DNA of 64,000 nt from Bradyrhizobium huanghuaihaiense (GTDB lineage: Bacteria; Pseudomonadota; Alphaproteobacteria; Rhizobiales; Xanthobacteraceae). The position numbers were made by a program, and so were the translations under genes. The notes under the pieces are model-generated. The model was not told where the DNA came from. It ran no database searches and saw nothing but the letters and a program-made list of their open reading frames with translations. Shown in pieces: positions 26,169 through 34,782 of this stretch (its first letter is position 1; each line of letters begins with the position of its first letter). The stretch covers positions 165,916 through 229,915 of the forward strand of contig NZ_VLLA01000014.1 of assembly GCF_007830635.1 (NCBI RefSeq), in the 5' to 3' direction.

Positions 26169-27152
26169 CTAGGCCACCAGCTCGGCGAACAGATCCGCGT
26201 CGACGTTGCCGCCGGAGAGCACGATGACGATGTTCTTGCCGGCCACATCAAGGCGGCCCGCAAGCAGTGCGGCAAGGCCGACCGCCCCGCCCGGCTCGAC
26301 CACCAGCTTCAGCTCACGATAGGCGAACGCCACGGCCGCACCGACTTCCTTGTCCGATGCCGTGACGCCGCGTGCGAGCAGCTTGCTGTTGATCGCAAAC
26401 GTCATCTCGCCCGGCATCAAGGCCATCAGCGCGTCGCAAATGGTGCGGCCCGCGGGCGGATGCGGCTCGCGATGGCCGGCGGTCAGAGAAATGCCGTGAT
26501 CGTCGAACGCCTCGGGTTCGGCCACCACGATCTCGGCTTGCGGATAGCGCGCCTTCACTGCGGTCGCGACGCCCGCGATCAGGCCGCCGCCGGAGGCCGG
26601 CGCCACCACGATATCGGGGCTGAGGCCAAGCGTTGCCATGTCTTCGGCGATCTCGCGGCCGGCGGTGCCCTGCCCTGCGATCACGAAGGGATCGTCATAG
26701 GGCTTTACGAGTGTGGCGCCGCGCTTCTCGGCGATGCCGCGCGAGATCGCCTCGCGATCATCCTTGTCGCGATCGTAAAGCACGACCTCGGCGCCGTAGG
26801 ATTTGGTGCGCTCGCGCTTCGACAGCGGCGCATCCGCCGGCATCACGATGGTCGCCTGCATGTCGAGGATCTTGGCTGCCGCCGCCACGCCCTGGGCGTG
26901 GTTGCCGGAGGAGAACGCGACCACGCCGCCGGCGCGCTTGTCCTGCGGGATCGAGAACACCTTGTTGAAGGCACCGCGGAACTTGAAGGAGCCGGTGCGC
27001 TGGAGCATCTCCGGCTTCAGGAACACTTTGGCACCGACGCGCTCGTTGAGCACGGGAAAGGACAACAGCGGGGTGCGGATGGCGTAGGGCGCGATCACGC
27101 GCGCTGCGGCATCGATGTCGGCGGGGCCGATCGGAAGGAGCTGTTCGGTCAT
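26169..27152 (-). CDS. Threonine/serine dehydratase, PLP type II (catabolic-type length)
   Basis: A 327-residue PLP enzyme converting threonine to 2-oxobutyrate and ammonia, or acting on serine. The Schiff-base lysine is in RTGSFKFRGA, the substrate loop is SSGNHAQG and the phosphate-binding glycine loop is ASGGGLIAG; the C-terminal SGGNVD motif is also present. There is no C-terminal ACT-like regulatory domain, so feedback by isoleucine is unlikely, which points to a catabolic enzyme or a serine racemase-like relative. It is monocistronic. Confidence 0.92.
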   Translation of the reverse strand: MTEQLLPIGPADIDAAARVIAPYAIRTPLLSFPVLNERVGAKVFLKPEMLQRTGSFKFRGAFNKVFSIPQDKRAGGVVAFSSGNHAQGVAAAAKILDMQATIVMPADAPLSKRERTKSYGAEVVLYDRDKDDREAISRGIAEKRGATLVKPYDDPFVIAGQGTAGREIAEDMATLGLSPDIVVAPASGGGLIAGVATAVKARYPQAEIVVAEPEAFDDHGISLTAGHREPHPPAGRTICDALMALMPGEMTFAINSKLLARGVTASDKEVGAAVAFAYRELKLVVEPGGAVGLAALLAGRLDVAGKNIVIVLSGGNVDADLFAELVA

Positions 27153-27215
27153 GGCTCAAACTTATCGCGCCAGCCTGAGCGCGGGCAAGACACCTCCGCG
27201 CGATGAACCCTGGTT

Positions 27216-28274
27216 TCAGGCTACGAAACTAACCGGCTCGGCCCCATTCCTGCCTGATAGCACCGCCCCGACCGCCTGGATGCTGTCGATGAAGACCCGC
27301 GCCGAGGCCTCCCAGGTGTAGTTGGCGGCGAATTCGACGCAGTCCTGCCGGCAGACACCGAGCGCGGCGAAGCAGGCATTGCGCAGATCGTGATCGAGAG
27401 CGCCGACCGGCGCATCGCCGATGACGTCGCGAGGACCCTTCACCGGGAAGGCCGCGACCGGCAGGCCGCTCGCCAGCGCCTCCAGCAGCACCAGGCCGAA
27501 CGTGTCGGTCTTGCTGGGGAACACGAACACGTCGGCGGCGGCATAGATATCGGCCAGTTCCTCGCCGTGCTTCTCACCGAGGAAGATCGCATCGGGATAG
27601 GCCTCTTCGAGCGCGGCGCGCGCCGGGCCGTCGCCGACAACCACCTTGGTGCCGGGCAGGTCGAGGTCGAGGAAGGCCTCGAGATTCTTCTCCACCGCGA
27701 CGCGGCCGACCGACAGGAACACCGGCGCCGGCAGACAGAGATCGACTGCGCGGGGGTGGAACAGGCCGGTGTCGACACCGCGCGGCCACAGCACGACATT
27801 GTCGAAGCCGCGCTCGGTCAGCTCGCGGGCGAGCGCCGGCGTCGCCGCCATCACGGCGCGGCTGGGCGCATGGAAACGGCGCAGCGCCCGCCAGATCAGC
27901 GAGCCCGGGACCGGCACGCGGGCGCGGACATATTCGGGGAAACGGGTGTGGAAGCTGGTTGTGAACGGCAGCTTGCGCTGGCGGCAATAGCGCCGGACCA
28001 TCAAGCCGATCGGCCCCTCGGTCGCGATATGGATGCTGTCGGGACGTGCCTCCTCGATCAGCCGCGCGATTCGCGCAGGGCGCGGCATCGCGAGGCGCAC
28101 GTCGCGATAGCTCGGCATCGCGAAGGTGCGGAACGATTGCGGCGTCAGGAACGTGAACTCGACGCCAAGACCTTCGACGTTAAGGCTTTTGGCGGCATCA
28201 GCGAGCTTGGTCAGCGTCCGAACCACACCATTGACTTGCGGGTGCCAGGCATCGGTCGCGACCAGGATGCGCAT
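27216..28274 (-). CDS. Glycosyltransferase family 4, MgtA/SqdX-like
   Basis: A 352-residue GT-B enzyme: the N-terminal MRILVATDAWHPQVNGVVRTL is the acceptor-side motif of MgtA-like mannosyl/glucosyl transferases. ASHPSR-like FHAPSR, SVGRVAVEKNLEAF and FVFPSKTDTFGLVLLEALASGLPV provide the nucleotide-sugar binding site with its EX7E pattern. It probably glycosylates a lipid or a phosphatidyl-inositol-like acceptor. The ATG is preferred to the adjacent TTG, with AAGGG upstream. It follows the LpxH-like gene by 13 bp, and the two form a two-gene operon; the pairing suggests a shared glycolipid pathway. Confidence 0.88.
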   Translation of the reverse strand: MRILVATDAWHPQVNGVVRTLTKLADAAKSLNVEGLGVEFTFLTPQSFRTFAMPSYRDVRLAMPRPARIARLIEEARPDSIHIATEGPIGLMVRRYCRQRKLPFTTSFHTRFPEYVRARVPVPGSLIWRALRRFHAPSRAVMAATPALARELTERGFDNVVLWPRGVDTGLFHPRAVDLCLPAPVFLSVGRVAVEKNLEAFLDLDLPGTKVVVGDGPARAALEEAYPDAIFLGEKHGEELADIYAAADVFVFPSKTDTFGLVLLEALASGLPVAAFPVKGPRDVIGDAPVGALDHDLRNACFAALGVCRQDCVEFAANYTWEASARVFIDSIQAVGAVLSGRNGAEPVSFVA

Positions 28275-28287
28275 CAAGTGGCCCTTG

Positions 28288-29100
28288 TTATGCAGCTCTG
28301 GCTGCGACCTGCGGGACTTCTGCCGGCTTCTGCAAATGGTCCGCCCAGGTGATGATCTCGAAATGGCCGTCGTCGTGCTCGACCAGGGCGGTGCAGCTCT
28401 CCACCCAGTCGCCGCAATTCATGTAGCGGATGCCGGCCTCGTCGCGGATCACGGCGTAGTGGATGTGGCCGCAGATCACGCCGTCGGCGTCATGGCGGCG
28501 CGCTTCGGCCGCAAGCGCCTGCTCGAACGCGCCGATATAGTTGACGGCGTTCTTGACCTTCTGCTTGGCCCATTGCGACAGCGACCAATAGGGCACGCCG
28601 AACATGCGCCGGAAGAAATTGACGAAGCGATTCATCTGGATGGCGAAGTCGTAGGCCTTGTCGCCGAGATGGGCGAGCCAGCGCGCGTTCTGCACCACGA
28701 GGTCGAAGATGTCGCCGTGGATGACGAGATAGCGCTTGCCGTCCACGCCGGTGTGGACGGTGTTCTCGACCACGTCGATGCCGCCGAAATGCGTGCCGTA
28801 ATAGTTGCGCAGAAACTCGTCGTGATTGCCGGGAATGTAGATGATCTTGGCGCCCTTGCGCGCCTTGCGCAAAAGCTTCTGGACGAGGTCGTTATGCGAT
28901 TGTGGCCAGTGCCAGCTCGATTTCAGCGCCCAGCCGTCGACGATGTCGCCAACGAGATAGATCGTGTCGGCATCATGGTAGCGCAGGAAGTCGAGCAGAA
29001 GGTCGGCTTGAGAACCGCGGGCTCCGAGATGAACGTCGGAGATGAACAACGTGCGAAAGCGCCGCTCCGGGCTCTCGTCACTCACATCGTAACTTCCCAT
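28288..29100 (-). CDS. LpxH-like metallophosphoesterase (UDP-2,3-diacylglucosamine diphosphatase family)
   Basis: A 270-residue calcineurin-type phosphoesterase with the complete metal-site set: ISDVHLG, VGDIVDGW, IPGNHDE, VIHGDIFD and GHIHYAVI. Family members of this size cleave UDP-diacylglucosamine to lipid X in lipid A synthesis or act on other lipid-linked pyrophosphates. This one belongs to the long, cytosolic group often found beside a glycosyltransferase in alphaproteobacteria. It may not be the housekeeping LpxH, since many alphaproteobacteria use LpxI for that step. Confidence 0.85.
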   Translation of the reverse strand: MGSYDVSDESPERRFRTLFISDVHLGARGSQADLLLDFLRYHDADTIYLVGDIVDGWALKSSWHWPQSHNDLVQKLLRKARKGAKIIYIPGNHDEFLRNYYGTHFGGIDVVENTVHTGVDGKRYLVIHGDIFDLVVQNARWLAHLGDKAYDFAIQMNRFVNFFRRMFGVPYWSLSQWAKQKVKNAVNYIGAFEQALAAEARRHDADGVICGHIHYAVIRDEAGIRYMNCGDWVESCTALVEHDDGHFEIITWADHLQKPAEVPQVAARAA

Positions 29101-29302
29101 GCGCCAGCCTGTAACAATGTCCCGTGACAGGGGGATGACCGATTGAACCCTTGAGGCACCTTCAAATACGAATCACGCCTTGCCTCGCCCTCCCCCGCGA
29201 ATATCAGTCGCATGCGACAATCAGGCGACATGGCGCCGCGGGCCGCCCCCGCAATAACCCGGAACTGCAACGAGAATGATGAAATTTGGCTCGGTCGGCT
29301 CT

Positions 29303-29332
29303 TACCCTCCCCTGGAGGGGGAGGGTGAACCG
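29303..29332. repeat. Short hairpin, fragment of the CCTCCCC repeat family
   Basis: The palindrome TTACCCTCCCCTGGAGGGGG and the following AGGGTGAA form a strong hairpin in the 240-bp gap downstream of the thiD stop codon and upstream of the LpxH-like gene. It may terminate other transcripts. Nothing else was seen in this gap. Confidence 0.5.
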
Positions 29333-29340
29333 GAACGCCG

Positions 29341-30141
29341 TCAGTAAAATTTGTGGAAATGATGGATCGGCCCATGGCCATGGCCGACGCTGAAGCGGTC
29401 GGCGGCTGCGATCGCAGCACTGATCCAGGTCTTGGCGTTGCGTACGGCGCCCTCGAGATCCTCACCTTTGGCGAGCCCCGCAGCGACCGCCGAGGACAGC
29501 GAGCAGCCGGTGCCATGGGTGTTCTTGGTGGCGACGCGGGGCGCGGCGAGCGCGGTCGTGTGTCCGGACGTGACGAGATAGTCGATGCTCTCGGCGCCCT
29601 GGCCGTGCCCGCCCTTGATCAGGACCGCACGGCAGCCGAGCGCCAGCAGGCGGCACCCCTGAGCTTCGATCTCGGCCTCGCTCGCCGCAATGTGCTCGCC
29701 GAGAAGAGCTGCGGCCTCCGGCAGGTTCGGCGTGATCACTGAGGCCAGCGGCATCAGCCTGGTGCGCAAGGCGTCGACGGCTTCCGAGGCCAGCAAACGG
29801 TCGCCCGAGGTCGCCACCATCACGGGATCGAGGACTATGTGGCGCGGCTGCCAGCGCGACAGCGCGGCTGCGATTGCGTCGATGCTGTCGGCCTGGCCGA
29901 CCATTCCGATCTTCACCGCGCCGATGTCGAGATCGGAAAACACCGCATCGATCTGCGCGGCGACGAACTCGGCCGGCACGGCGTGAATGCCGGTGACGCC
30001 GCGCGTGTTCTGCGCCGTCAGCGCCGCGATCACGGAGGCGCCATAGACGCCGAGCGCGGCAAAGGTCTTCAGATCCGCCTGGATGCCGGCGCCGCCGCTG
30101 GAATCCGAGCCGGCAATGGTGAGCGCAACGGGCGTCGTCAT
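29341..30141 (-). CDS. thiD: Hydroxymethylpyrimidine / phosphomethylpyrimidine kinase
   Basis: A 266-residue ribokinase-fold kinase for the pyrimidine half of thiamine. Diagnostic motifs: ALTIAGSDSSGGAGIQADLKTF at the N-terminus, LDPVMVATSG in the middle, TPNLPEAAALLG, and the anion-hole/catalytic segment THGTGCSLSSAVAAGLAKG. The C-terminus is His-rich (VGHGHGPIHHFHKFY), an unusual short tail. There are no other thi genes nearby. The ATG at 30141 starts MTTPVALTIAGSD; the longer frame is not family-like. Confidence 0.94.
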   Translation of the reverse strand: MTTPVALTIAGSDSSGGAGIQADLKTFAALGVYGASVIAALTAQNTRGVTGIHAVPAEFVAAQIDAVFSDLDIGAVKIGMVGQADSIDAIAAALSRWQPRHIVLDPVMVATSGDRLLASEAVDALRTRLMPLASVITPNLPEAAALLGEHIAASEAEIEAQGCRLLALGCRAVLIKGGHGQGAESIDYLVTSGHTTALAAPRVATKNTHGTGCSLSSAVAAGLAKGEDLEGAVRNAKTWISAAIAAADRFSVGHGHGPIHHFHKFY

Positions 30142-30417
30142 TGCCGGATGACGTTCGTTTGAGAAGGATACCGCCATACCCTGTCCTAGCGCGCCCCCGA
30201 CGTGCCAGCAAGCCAGGCCAGCCATGGGCTAGCGAATCAGGCGGAACGCAGCCTCGCGCCCTGTCGTCCCGCAATCGTGCACATCCCGCCCAAATATCAC
30301 ATCGGCATCGCCCGGCCTTGGCATCGATTCCGATGAATGAGAGGTTGGCCTGTGGATTCGTCCACAACGCCATGTTGCGGGCCAGCCTCGGCCCGAAATC
30401 CTCTCGGGAACCCGATC

Positions 30418-32394
30418 ATGTGGGCCTATTTCGAACGTCTCCTCGACTCCTCGATGTTCTCCCCGCACGGCATCTGCCTGCTCTGGGAACCCGAGCTGAT
30501 ATGGCTTCACGTCGTCTCGGACGCCGCCATTGCGCTGGCCTATTTCTCGATCCCGTTCGCGCTTGCGATCCTCGTCACCAAGCGGCGCGACCTCAAGTTC
30601 GGATGGGTGTTCTGGGCGTTCGCCGTCTTCATCATGGCCTGTGGCCTGACGCATGTGCTGTCGATCTACACGCTCTGGGTGCCGGTCTATGGCATCGAGG
30701 GTCTCGTCAAGGCGGCGACGGCCGTGGCGTCGGTCGTCACCGCGGTCGCGCTCTGGCCGCTGCTGCCGAAGATCCTGACCATCCCCTCGCCGTTCGAGCT
30801 CCGGCAGGTCCAGGCCGCGCTTCAGGAGGAGGAGACCAAGAACCGGGACGCGGCACAGCTGCTCGGCCAGGTCAGCGAAACCCAGCGCGCGCTGCGCGAG
30901 AGCATGACGCGCCTCACCGCCGTGGTCGACACCGCGGTCGACGGCGTCATCCTGTTCGACGCGCAGGCCCGGATTCTCCTGTTCAATCCCGCCTGTGAAC
31001 GCCTGTTCGGCTATCGCGCCGACGAGGTCATGAATCGCGACATCGGCATGCTGATGTCCAAGGAGAGGCCCTCATCCACCGGTCGCGCGCAGCGTTTCGC
31101 AACAGGGGAAGCCGTCGGCCTGCGCAAGGACGGGTCACACTTTCCGATGAACCTGTCGGTGGGCCAGGCGTGGCAGGACGGCGAGCTGATCCATGTCGGC
31201 ATCGTCCACGACCTGACCAGGCGCAAGCTGACCGAGCAGCAGCTGCAGCAGGCGCAGAAGATGGAGACGGTCGGCCAGCTCTCCGGCGGGATCGCCCACG
31301 ACTTCAACAATCTGCTCACCGTCATCATCGGCAACGCGGAATTCCTGAGCGAGCAGCTCCGCGAGCGTCCTGACCTCAGTCGCTTCGCCGACGACATCTG
31401 CCAGTCGGGCGAGCGCGGTGCGGAGCTGACGCAACGGCTGCTGGCGTTCAGCCGGCGCCAATTGCTGCAACCCCGCGCGATCGAGTGCCGCGAGCTTTTG
31501 ACCTCGATGCACAAGCTGCTCAAGCGCACTTTGCGCGAGAACATCGAGATCAGCACGGCGTTCGGCTCCGGCTCCATCCAGGCCTTCGCCGACCGCGCCC
31601 AGCTCGAATCCGCCGTGCTCAATCTCGCGCTGAATGCGCAGGATGCCATGCCCTCGGGCGGGCATCTCACCCTCAGCACCGAGCTCACGGCGATCGACGA
31701 GCACTATCGCATGCAGCATCCGGAGGTGGAGTCCGGCAGCTACGCCCTGATCGCGGTCACCGATGACGGCGAAGGCATGGCACCTGACGTCATCGAGCGC
31801 GCCTTCGAGCCGTTCTTCACCACCAAGGAGGTCGGCAAGGGGTCTGGCCTCGGCCTCAGCATGGTCTATGGCTTCGCCAAGCAATCGGGCGGGCATGTCT
31901 CGATCTACAGCGAGCCGGGCCTCGGCACGACGGTCCGCATCTACCTGCCGCATGCCGGCGGCGAGACGTCGCTCGCCGACATCGAGGCGCGCGAGGAAGC
32001 CGCGCCCCGCGGCCACGAAACGATTCTGATCGCCGAGGACGATCCGTTCGTCCGCTCCTCCGTCACGCTGCGCGTGGAGGCGCTGGGATATCGCGTGATC
32101 TCGGCCGTCCACGGCAAGGAGGCCCTGCAGCTGCTTCGCACCAACCCGACCATCGACCTCCTGTTCACCGACATCGTGATGCCCGGCGGCATGAGCGGCT
32201 GGGAGCTCGCCGACCAGGCCCGGCGTATCCGCCCTGGCCTGCCGGTCGTGTTCTCGTCCGGCTACGCCCTGGAGACCCTGGTCGAGCAGGGCCGCGCGCA
32301 CGCCCAATCGATCGTCCTGACCAAGCCCTATCGCAATGCCGAGCTCGCCCGTCGGCTCAGGGAAGCGTTCGCCGCCGTGCCGCTGCCGTCCTAG
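30418..32394 (+). CDS. Hybrid sensor histidine kinase with ethylene-receptor-type input domain
   Basis: 658 residues. Residues about 27-118 contain three membrane segments that match the plant ETR1 ethylene-binding domain: SDAAIALAYFSIP (D35, Y42, P46) and ACGLTHVL (C75, H79). These are the residues known in ETR1 as D25, Y32, P36 and the Cu(I) ligands C65 and H69, offset by exactly ten. A linker helix, a PAS domain (about 165-270), HisKA (GGIAHDFNNLL, H294), the ATPase domain (N406, DDGEG, GSGLGLSMVYG) and a receiver (FTDIVMPGG, D585, K636) follow. It should sense ethylene or another small olefin through copper. GGGA lies eight bases before the ATG. No partner gene is adjacent. Confidence 0.92.
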   Translation: MWAYFERLLDSSMFSPHGICLLWEPELIWLHVVSDAAIALAYFSIPFALAILVTKRRDLKFGWVFWAFAVFIMACGLTHVLSIYTLWVPVYGIEGLVKAATAVASVVTAVALWPLLPKILTIPSPFELRQVQAALQEEETKNRDAAQLLGQVSETQRALRESMTRLTAVVDTAVDGVILFDAQARILLFNPACERLFGYRADEVMNRDIGMLMSKERPSSTGRAQRFATGEAVGLRKDGSHFPMNLSVGQAWQDGELIHVGIVHDLTRRKLTEQQLQQAQKMETVGQLSGGIAHDFNNLLTVIIGNAEFLSEQLRERPDLSRFADDICQSGERGAELTQRLLAFSRRQLLQPRAIECRELLTSMHKLLKRTLRENIEISTAFGSGSIQAFADRAQLESAVLNLALNAQDAMPSGGHLTLSTELTAIDEHYRMQHPEVESGSYALIAVTDDGEGMAPDVIERAFEPFFTTKEVGKGSGLGLSMVYGFAKQSGGHVSIYSEPGLGTTVRIYLPHAGGETSLADIEAREEAAPRGHETILIAEDDPFVRSSVTLRVEALGYRVISAVHGKEALQLLRTNPTIDLLFTDIVMPGGMSGWELADQARRIRPGLPVVFSSGYALETLVEQGRAHAQSIVLTKPYRNAELARRLREAFAAVPLPS

Positions 32395-32485
32395 AAGCGC
32401 TCCGGCCGGGGGCCAGCGAGTTCGCTTGCCAAGCCACCCCGGTTTTGGCCTATTAGCCGCCAGATGCGCTTTCGGAGTGACTGCA

Positions 32486-32731
32486 ATGGTTCCTTTTTTC
32501 GTCCAGATCAAATGCAAGCTCGGCCAGTCCTATACGGTCGCCAATGCACTCGCCGAAGCCGAGATCGCCTCCGAGATCTACTCGACCGCCGGCCAGTACG
32601 ATCTGCTGGTGAAGTTCTACGTCGACAAGGACACCGACATCGGCCACTTCGTCAACGAGAAGGTGCAGGTGCTGCCGGGCATCCAGGACACCCTCACCAT
32701 CATCACCTTCAAGGCGTTCGGCACGGGCTAG
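32486..32731 (+). CDS. Stand-alone Lrp/AsnC ligand-binding (RAM) domain protein
   Basis: An 81-residue protein consisting only of the alpha-beta effector domain of Lrp/AsnC regulators (PFFVQIKCKLGQSYTVANAL, ASEIYSTAGQYDLLVKFYV, VLPGIQDTLTIITFK). The helix-turn-helix is absent. Such SraA-like or stand-alone RAM proteins bind amino acids and oligomerise, and may modulate full-length Lrp proteins. GGAG lies eight bases upstream of the ATG, and a longer frame into the kinase gene is a shadow. Confidence 0.9.
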   Translation: MVPFFVQIKCKLGQSYTVANALAEAEIASEIYSTAGQYDLLVKFYVDKDTDIGHFVNEKVQVLPGIQDTLTIITFKAFGTG

Positions 32732-32740
32732 AGATCGCTG

Positions 32741-33664
32741 CTAGCCGCCCTCCTTCTTCTTGGGCGGCGTCGGTCCCTGCACCGGTGGCAGCGACTTCAG
32801 ATAAGCGGCCATCGCGGCGCGATCTTCCGCGGTCAGTTGCGCCAGGTTCTTGATCACCGGCCGCATCGCACCCGAGGCGCTATCGCCCTCGGGCATGTCG
32901 CCGGTCTCGAGGAAATCGGCGATATCCTTCTCGCTCCAGCTGCCGATGCCCTGCTGGGTGATGTTCGGCACCCAGCCCTCGCCTTCCGGATTCGGACCGC
33001 CGGCGAAGCGCTGCGCCGTGATGATGCCGCCGAGCAGATTGCGCGGGCTGTGGCATTCGGCGCAATGGCCGAAACCGTTCACGAGATAGGCGCCGCGATT
33101 CCATTGCGGCGAGCGCGCAGCGTCCGCGACGAACGGCCCGGTGTTCATGAACAGCAGCTTCCAGATGCCGACATTGCGGCGGATGTTGAACGGAAACGGC
33201 AGCGCGTGGTCGCGCACCCTGCCTGATACCGGCGGCAGCGTCTTCAGATAGGCGAAGAGATCGCGGACGTCGTCGATCTTTGCCAGATGGTAGGACGTGT
33301 AGGGAAATGCCGGGAAGTAGTGCGTGCCCTCGGGCGAGATGCCGCGCATCACGGCGTTGACGAAATCAGCCTCGCTCCACCGGCCGATCCCGTCGGCCGG
33401 ATCGGGGGAAATATTGGGGACGTAGAACGTCCCGAACGGCGAGCCGAGCGCCAGGCCGCCGCCGAGCCGCAGGCGGTCGGGCTGGTTGGGCACCGCATGA
33501 CAGGACGAGCAGCCGCCGGCGTTGAACAGCTCCTGCCCGTTGGCGAGATCGGGGCTGCGTGTCGGCGCCGGCACGGCCAGCGCGGCCGGGGCGGTCAACC
33601 ACCAATAGAGGCCGAAAGCCGCGACGGCGGCGATCAGGGCGGCAAGTAGTGTTCGTCGCAGCAT
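32741..33664 (-). CDS. Diheme cytochrome c (alcohol/aldehyde-dehydrogenase subunit type)
   Basis: A 307-residue exported protein. An N-terminal membrane segment (residues 5-24) is followed by two class I cytochrome c domains, each with a heme motif: GGCSSCHAVP (near residue 52) and HCAECHSPRN (near 203). Distal methionines are likely in MPEGD and the equivalent loop of domain one. The overall layout matches the cytochrome subunits of membrane-bound dehydrogenases, but no dehydrogenase gene is adjacent. It ends in a PPKKKEGG tail. It probably accepts electrons in the periplasm and passes them to a terminal oxidase. Confidence 0.88.
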   Translation of the reverse strand: MLRRTLLAALIAAVAAFGLYWWLTAPAALAVPAPTRSPDLANGQELFNAGGCSSCHAVPNQPDRLRLGGGLALGSPFGTFYVPNISPDPADGIGRWSEADFVNAVMRGISPEGTHYFPAFPYTSYHLAKIDDVRDLFAYLKTLPPVSGRVRDHALPFPFNIRRNVGIWKLLFMNTGPFVADAARSPQWNRGAYLVNGFGHCAECHSPRNLLGGIITAQRFAGGPNPEGEGWVPNITQQGIGSWSEKDIADFLETGDMPEGDSASGAMRPVIKNLAQLTAEDRAAMAAYLKSLPPVQGPTPPKKKEGG

Positions 33665-33818
33665 TCAATCATTCCATCATGAGCGCGCGAACTTAAGGGT
33701 CATGCCGGGCCCGATCCAGCCACGAATATTTTAGGTGGTCCGGCTGTCATGTGGGAATAAACTGCAGGACGTACTGTTTGGAAGTGCACAGCAATCAGGC
33801 GTCAACAGGGAGAGACTC

Positions 33819-34238
33819 ATGACCAAAGCCGTTTTTGCCACTCTGGCACTCGGAGCTGCCGTTGCCTTCGCCGCCCCGGCCAGCGCGGAGAAACTGAAGG
33901 CGACGCTTGACGGAAAATCCGAGGTACCCGCCAACACCAGCAGCGGCACCGGAACGGCCGAGCTCGACTATGACGCCGCCAGCAAGAAGCTGTCGTGGAC
34001 TGTCAACTATTCCGGGCTCTCCGGTCCTGCCACCGCCGCCCATTTCCACGGCCCCGCCGAGGCCGGCAAGAACGCCGGCGTTGCGGTCCCGATCGCCAAT
34101 CCGGGTTCGAGCCCGGTCAAGGGCGAAGCGACGCTCACCGACGCGCAGGCCGCCGACCTGCTCGGCGGCAAGTACTATATCAACATCCACACGGCCGCGA
34201 ACCCGGGCGGCGAGATCCGCGGCCAGGTGATGAAGTAA
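33819..34238 (+). CDS. Exported CHRD-domain protein
   Basis: A 139-residue protein with a signal peptide (MTKAVFATLALGAAVAFA, cleavage near ASA-EKL). The mature part is one CHRD domain: TGTAELDYD, HFHGPAEAGKNAGVAV and the closing YYINIHTAANPGGEIRGQV. CHRD domains form beta-rich folds with conserved histidines; their bacterial role is not settled. GGGAGAG lies upstream of the ATG and a strong terminator follows, so it is a single-gene transcript. Confidence 0.92.
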   Translation: MTKAVFATLALGAAVAFAAPASAEKLKATLDGKSEVPANTSSGTGTAELDYDAASKKLSWTVNYSGLSGPATAAHFHGPAEAGKNAGVAVPIANPGSSPVKGEATLTDAQAADLLGGKYYINIHTAANPGGEIRGQVMK

Positions 34239-34262
34239 CGCGAAAGCGCGGCTTCGTCGCGG

Positions 34263-34298
34263 AAAGGCCGGACGCAAGGAGGGAGCGTCCGGCCTTTT
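34263..34298 (+). terminator. Rho-independent terminator after the CHRD gene
   Basis: A perfect 13-bp stem (AAAGGCCGGACGC / GCGTCCGGCCTTT) with loop AAGGAGGGA, ending in TTTT. It begins 24 bp after the stop codon. Confidence 0.9.
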
Positions 34299-34399
34299 CG
34301 ATTCGCGGCGGAGGCCGCTCGGGCGGTCCACGCTTGTGCCTTGCCTGCCTCGCGCGTTCCGCCGTAAACTTCGGCCTCACCAATTTCCAGAGTGGCACT

Positions 34400-34774
34400 G
34401 TGCGGTTCGTTTCCAGCGTTCTCGATCGGCCCGACGATGCGAGCATCAGACGATCGGCGCGCGGGCCATTGTACGTTCTGGCAGGCCTCATCGTGGCCGG
34501 AGCGTTTCTTTGCTTCTCCACCTCCGTCGTTGCGCAAAGCGACATGGAAAAGCAGGCTCAATGCGAGCTGTCCGCCATCCGCGACACGCGGTCGCCCCTT
34601 GCCGTGCAGTACATCCGCTCCGCCTGCAACTGGCTCGTCGTCAACGGCGATTCCCTGCTGAACGCATCCAGCAAGGGCTATTACATCTGCCTCGTGCGGC
34701 AGCTCTCGGGCGCGCAGAGCAACGAGGCTGCCGCGGCGATCATGTCGGCATGCCGCGCGTCCAATCCGCTTTGA
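34400..34774 (+). CDS. Small exported cysteine-containing protein of unknown function
   Basis: A 124-residue protein with a hydrophobic stretch (LYVLAGLIVAGAFLCFSTSVVA) that reads as a signal peptide or anchor, followed by a mature part with four cysteines (QCELSAI, RSACNWL, YYICLVR, MSACRAS) that could form two disulfides. No ATG exists in a sensible place; the GTG at 34400 has GAG eight bases upstream. The frame stays open much further back through the CHRD terminator, which excludes an early start. No family is recognised. Confidence 0.55.
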   Translation: MRFVSSVLDRPDDASIRRSARGPLYVLAGLIVAGAFLCFSTSVVAQSDMEKQAQCELSAIRDTRSPLAVQYIRSACNWLVVNGDSLLNASSKGYYICLVRQLSGAQSNEAAAAIMSACRASNPL

Positions 34775-34782
34775 TCCCCCGC

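Noticed and set aside
33754..33779. GGAATAAA ... CGTACTGTTT upstream of the CHRD gene as an ECF-sigma promoter
   Set aside because: The two possible -10 choices give spacers of 11 or 16 bases, and neither fits a known consensus well; no ECF sigma gene is nearby.
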